From: Candidatus Bathyarchaeum sp.
Lineage (GTDB): Archaea > Thermoproteota > Bathyarchaeia > Bathyarchaeales > Bathyarchaeaceae
NCBI GenBank assembly: GCA_004376385.1
Contig: SOJY01000145.1
Location: forward strand, 1-6,636
Reading direction: 5' to 3'
Length of the DNA: 6,636 nt
Shown here: positions 5,578 to 6,636 of the stretch, one piece after another
Numbering within the stretch: position 1 is the stretch's first letter
Layout: each line of letters begins with the position of its first letter
Position numbers and translations under genes: made by a program
Notes under the pieces: model-generated
Database searches by the model: none
Told to the model about the DNA's origin: nothing
Seen by the model: only the letters and a program-made list of their open reading frames with translations

Positions 5578-5700
5578 ATTCACTACTTTTAAGTGTCCTA
5601 AATTTAATGCTTCAGAATTGCCAATCAATATTTCAATGTAGTTTCTCGGGATGACCCAAGATAGACAATTGGGACAAAAACTGTTGAGATACCTGTTTGC

Positions 5701-5940
5701 TTAGCCTGTTAAACTTGTATCTGAAGCTGATTTAGCCTCGTTTGTGACGTTTAGGAGTCCTAGGGCTAATAGCATGACGAGGGTGAACTCGACTATGGTG
5801 TGGGCTATTGAGAACAGTATGCCGCTTTTGGCGCCCGATTTGGCGCCGTGAGTGATTGTTACGAAGAATAGTGGTCCGGGAGCTAGGGCACCCGAGGCTG
5901 TTAGAATGATGACTGTGAAGGCGAAGTTCAGGGGGTCCAT
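5701..5940 (-). pseudogene. LysE-family amino-acid exporter, N-terminal third only
   Basis: The LysE/RhtB family exports amino acids or related small molecules across the cytoplasmic membrane (about 200 residues, six helices). This frame encodes 79 residues. MDPLNFAFTVIILTASGALAPGPLFF carries the family's N-terminal helix and its A-P-G-P turn, in two parts: helix 1 about 6-28, then THGAKSGAKSG. Helix 2 is about 39-64 (ILFSIAHTIVEF to ALGLL). After NVTNEAK the sequence leaves the family pattern (SASDTSLTG) and stops, where a glycine-rich third helix is expected. I found no continuation in the other two frames to 5420. ATG 5940 matches the family start, but no Shine-Dalgarno precedes it. It is probably a truncated, non-functional gene; a short two-helix protein is possible. 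The break is about 120 bases from the nested inverted repeat. Confidence 0.7.
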
Positions 5941-6086
5941 GAATGTATGAAACTGGGGAGTGAATAATGAATTTTCTGCATGTTATCCGAAAACGTAAGA
6001 ACCATTTGACCGTGTGGATGCTCTATTTTTCTTCTTCAGGTTCACAAATCGTTTGGTGTATTTGTGTTGGACAGAAATACGAAAAT

Positions 6087-6094
6087 GTTTATTA
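6087..6094 (+). promoter_or_regulatory. Candidate TATA box of the small membrane protein gene
   Basis: GTTTATTA, with a predicted start about 26 bases on, near 6116, and a leader of about 33 bases that contains GGGG (6139-6142). A second AT-rich match (AATATATT, about 6108-6115) is closer to the gene and cannot be excluded. Confidence 0.3.
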
Positions 6095-6149
6095 CCTATC
6101 AAGATTCAATATATTGATTAGGGGGGCACGCAAAAAAAGGGGCAAAAAC

Positions 6150-6392
6150 ATGAGGGCAGCATCAATTTTTATCGCTTTTTTCCTAATATTCACCGCCGCA
6201 TCAATAGCTGTCCCGATTCCACTATTCCCCGGAAACATAATTGCCACACTTTCTGGAATACCCGCCTCCGATTACATGCCTTATCTGGAAGCCTTAACAA
6301 ACGGGTTGACCTACGGGTTCGTCACTTGGCTGGTATTCTTCCTGATTGACAAGAAATTAGAGAAATCAATGTCAATAAACTCCAAAAAATAA
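6150..6392 (+). CDS. Small two-helix membrane protein of unknown function
   Basis: 80 residues; family not recognised. MRAASIFIAFFLIFTA begins a hydrophobic helix at about 3-21. A loop follows with three prolines (P22, P24, P27) and the segment GNIIATLSGIPASDYMPYLEA. A second helix spans about 49-66 (LTNGLTYGFVTWLVFF), and the tail is basic (DKKLEKSMSINSKK). By the positive-inside rule the C-terminus is probably cytoplasmic. The frame is open back to 5967, but ATG 6150 is chosen because GGGG at 6139-6142 sits seven bases upstream and the upstream translation looks random (many Cys, Trp, Arg) and crosses a likely promoter. It is divergent from the lysE remnant with a 209-bp gap. The distinctive Pro-rich loop suggests a conserved small family, but I cannot name one. 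Confidence 0.65.
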   Translation: MRAASIFIAFFLIFTAASIAVPIPLFPGNIIATLSGIPASDYMPYLEALTNGLTYGFVTWLVFFLIDKKLEKSMSINSKK

Positions 6393-6429
6393 CCCGTTAA
6401 CAAACCCACAAAACTGGTAACATTCCATA

Positions 6430-6435
6430 TTTTTT
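6430..6435 (+). terminator. T-tract after the small membrane protein gene
   Basis: TTTTTT, 37 bases after the stop codon, hairpin-free, consistent with archaeal oligo-T termination. Confidence 0.35.
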
Positions 6436-6482
6436 GTTCACATAAAGGGGTCTGCCAGCCTTATAGTCTTCATACCTGTTAA

Positions 6483-6636
6483 GGTCGGTCTGGGACGGCT
6501 ACATCATCCCCCAGATATGCTACAGCATCCCCTGCTATTTCAACATCGTCCCAGACAAACCAATACTGCAACATACCAAACACACTCTGGTACATGAAAA
6601 AGAACGGATACGCAGACCCAACAATCAAAGCAGCAG
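6483..6636 (+). pseudogene. Probable coding remnant or partial gene at the right edge, frame switch suspected
   Basis: Two overlapping plus-strand frames each look coding over part of this stretch. Frame 1, up to about 6560, gives VWDGYIIPQICYSIPCYFN and then IVPDKP. Frame 2, from about 6561 to the edge, gives QYCNIPNTLWYMKKNG, then YADPTIKAA, and remains open. The second half resembles an alpha-alpha repeat of the prenyltransferase/terpene-cyclase barrel type ('NTLWxMKKxGY-DPxIKxAL'), which is a weak impression. Neither frame has a convincing start codon: frame 1 is closed by TAG near 6464, and frame 2 by TAA at 6480-6482 with its only ATG at 6594. This suggests a degraded 5' end or a frameshifted gene. 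The alternative is a real gene starting at ATG 6594. Confidence 0.35.

Noticed and set aside
5416..5700. In-frame continuation of the lysE remnant past its TAA (minus strand open to about 5486)
   Set aside because: The translation (for example RYLNSFCPNCLSW) is not hydrophobic like LysE helices 3-6 and runs through the hairpin arms; it looks like chance openness.
5650..5703. 17-codon plus-strand frame starting ATG ACC CAA
   Set aside because: It is very short, has only a weak GGG upstream, resembles no known protein, and overlaps the end of the lysE remnant.
5967..6149. 141-residue version of the small membrane protein
   Set aside because: The first 61 residues read as non-coding (many Trp, Cys, Arg) and contain the likely promoter; ATG 6150 has a spaced GGGG site.
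1..6636. CRISPR array, complete insertion sequence or integrase site
   Set aside because: No regularly spaced identical repeats, no transposase or integrase frame, and no tRNA-end attachment site were seen on either strand.

Overview
The window reads as chromosomal DNA of an archaeon. The evidence is a eukaryote/archaea-type ribosomal protein S6e, a two-subunit 2-oxoacid:ferredoxin oxidoreductase of the fused gamma-alpha plus beta type, an AmmeMemoRadiSam radical SAM enzyme, TATA-like boxes instead of -35/-10 promoters, TTG starts, and good Shine-Dalgarno sites (GGAGGTG, AGGTGA) inside operons. The overall style (moderate GC, anaerobic ferredoxin metabolism) suggests a mesophilic or moderately thermophilic anaerobe of the Bathyarchaeia/Thermoproteota kind; that placement is inference.

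Layout. 1-342 (minus): S6e, cut by the left edge. 343-595: its promoter, plus a remnant of the N-terminus of a polysaccharide flippase. 596-1348 (plus): an unrecognised charged helical protein. 1393-4251 (minus): a tight three-gene operon, transcribed ferredoxin -> KorA (gamma-alpha fusion) -> KorB, with gaps of 15 and 0 bp. 4252-4402: a divergent control region with a perfect 8-4-8 palindrome. 4403-5419 (plus): AmrS. 5420-5700: no gene, but a nested inverted repeat at 5491-5577. 5701-5940 (minus): only the first third of a LysE-family exporter. 6150-6392 (plus): an 80-residue two-helix membrane protein of unknown function. 6393-6636: a T-tract terminator, then a probable broken or partial coding remnant running off the right edge.

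How the genes fit together. KorA/KorB oxidatively decarboxylate a 2-oxoacid with CoA and pass electrons to ferredoxin, and a ferredoxin gene leads the operon. The divergent AmrS is a radical SAM enzyme that needs low-potential electrons, so a shared control region makes biochemical sense (inference). The ferredoxin is unusual: the fourth cluster-ligand position is Phe, which predicts a [3Fe-4S] cluster. The flanks look more accessory, with N-terminal stubs of two multi-pass membrane transporters, fold-back sequences and an orphan gene. I see no CRISPR array, tRNA, rRNA, transposase or complete mobile element. The most notable points are the alternative-ligand ferredoxin, the palindrome between the two redox units, and the nested hairpin downstream of amrS.
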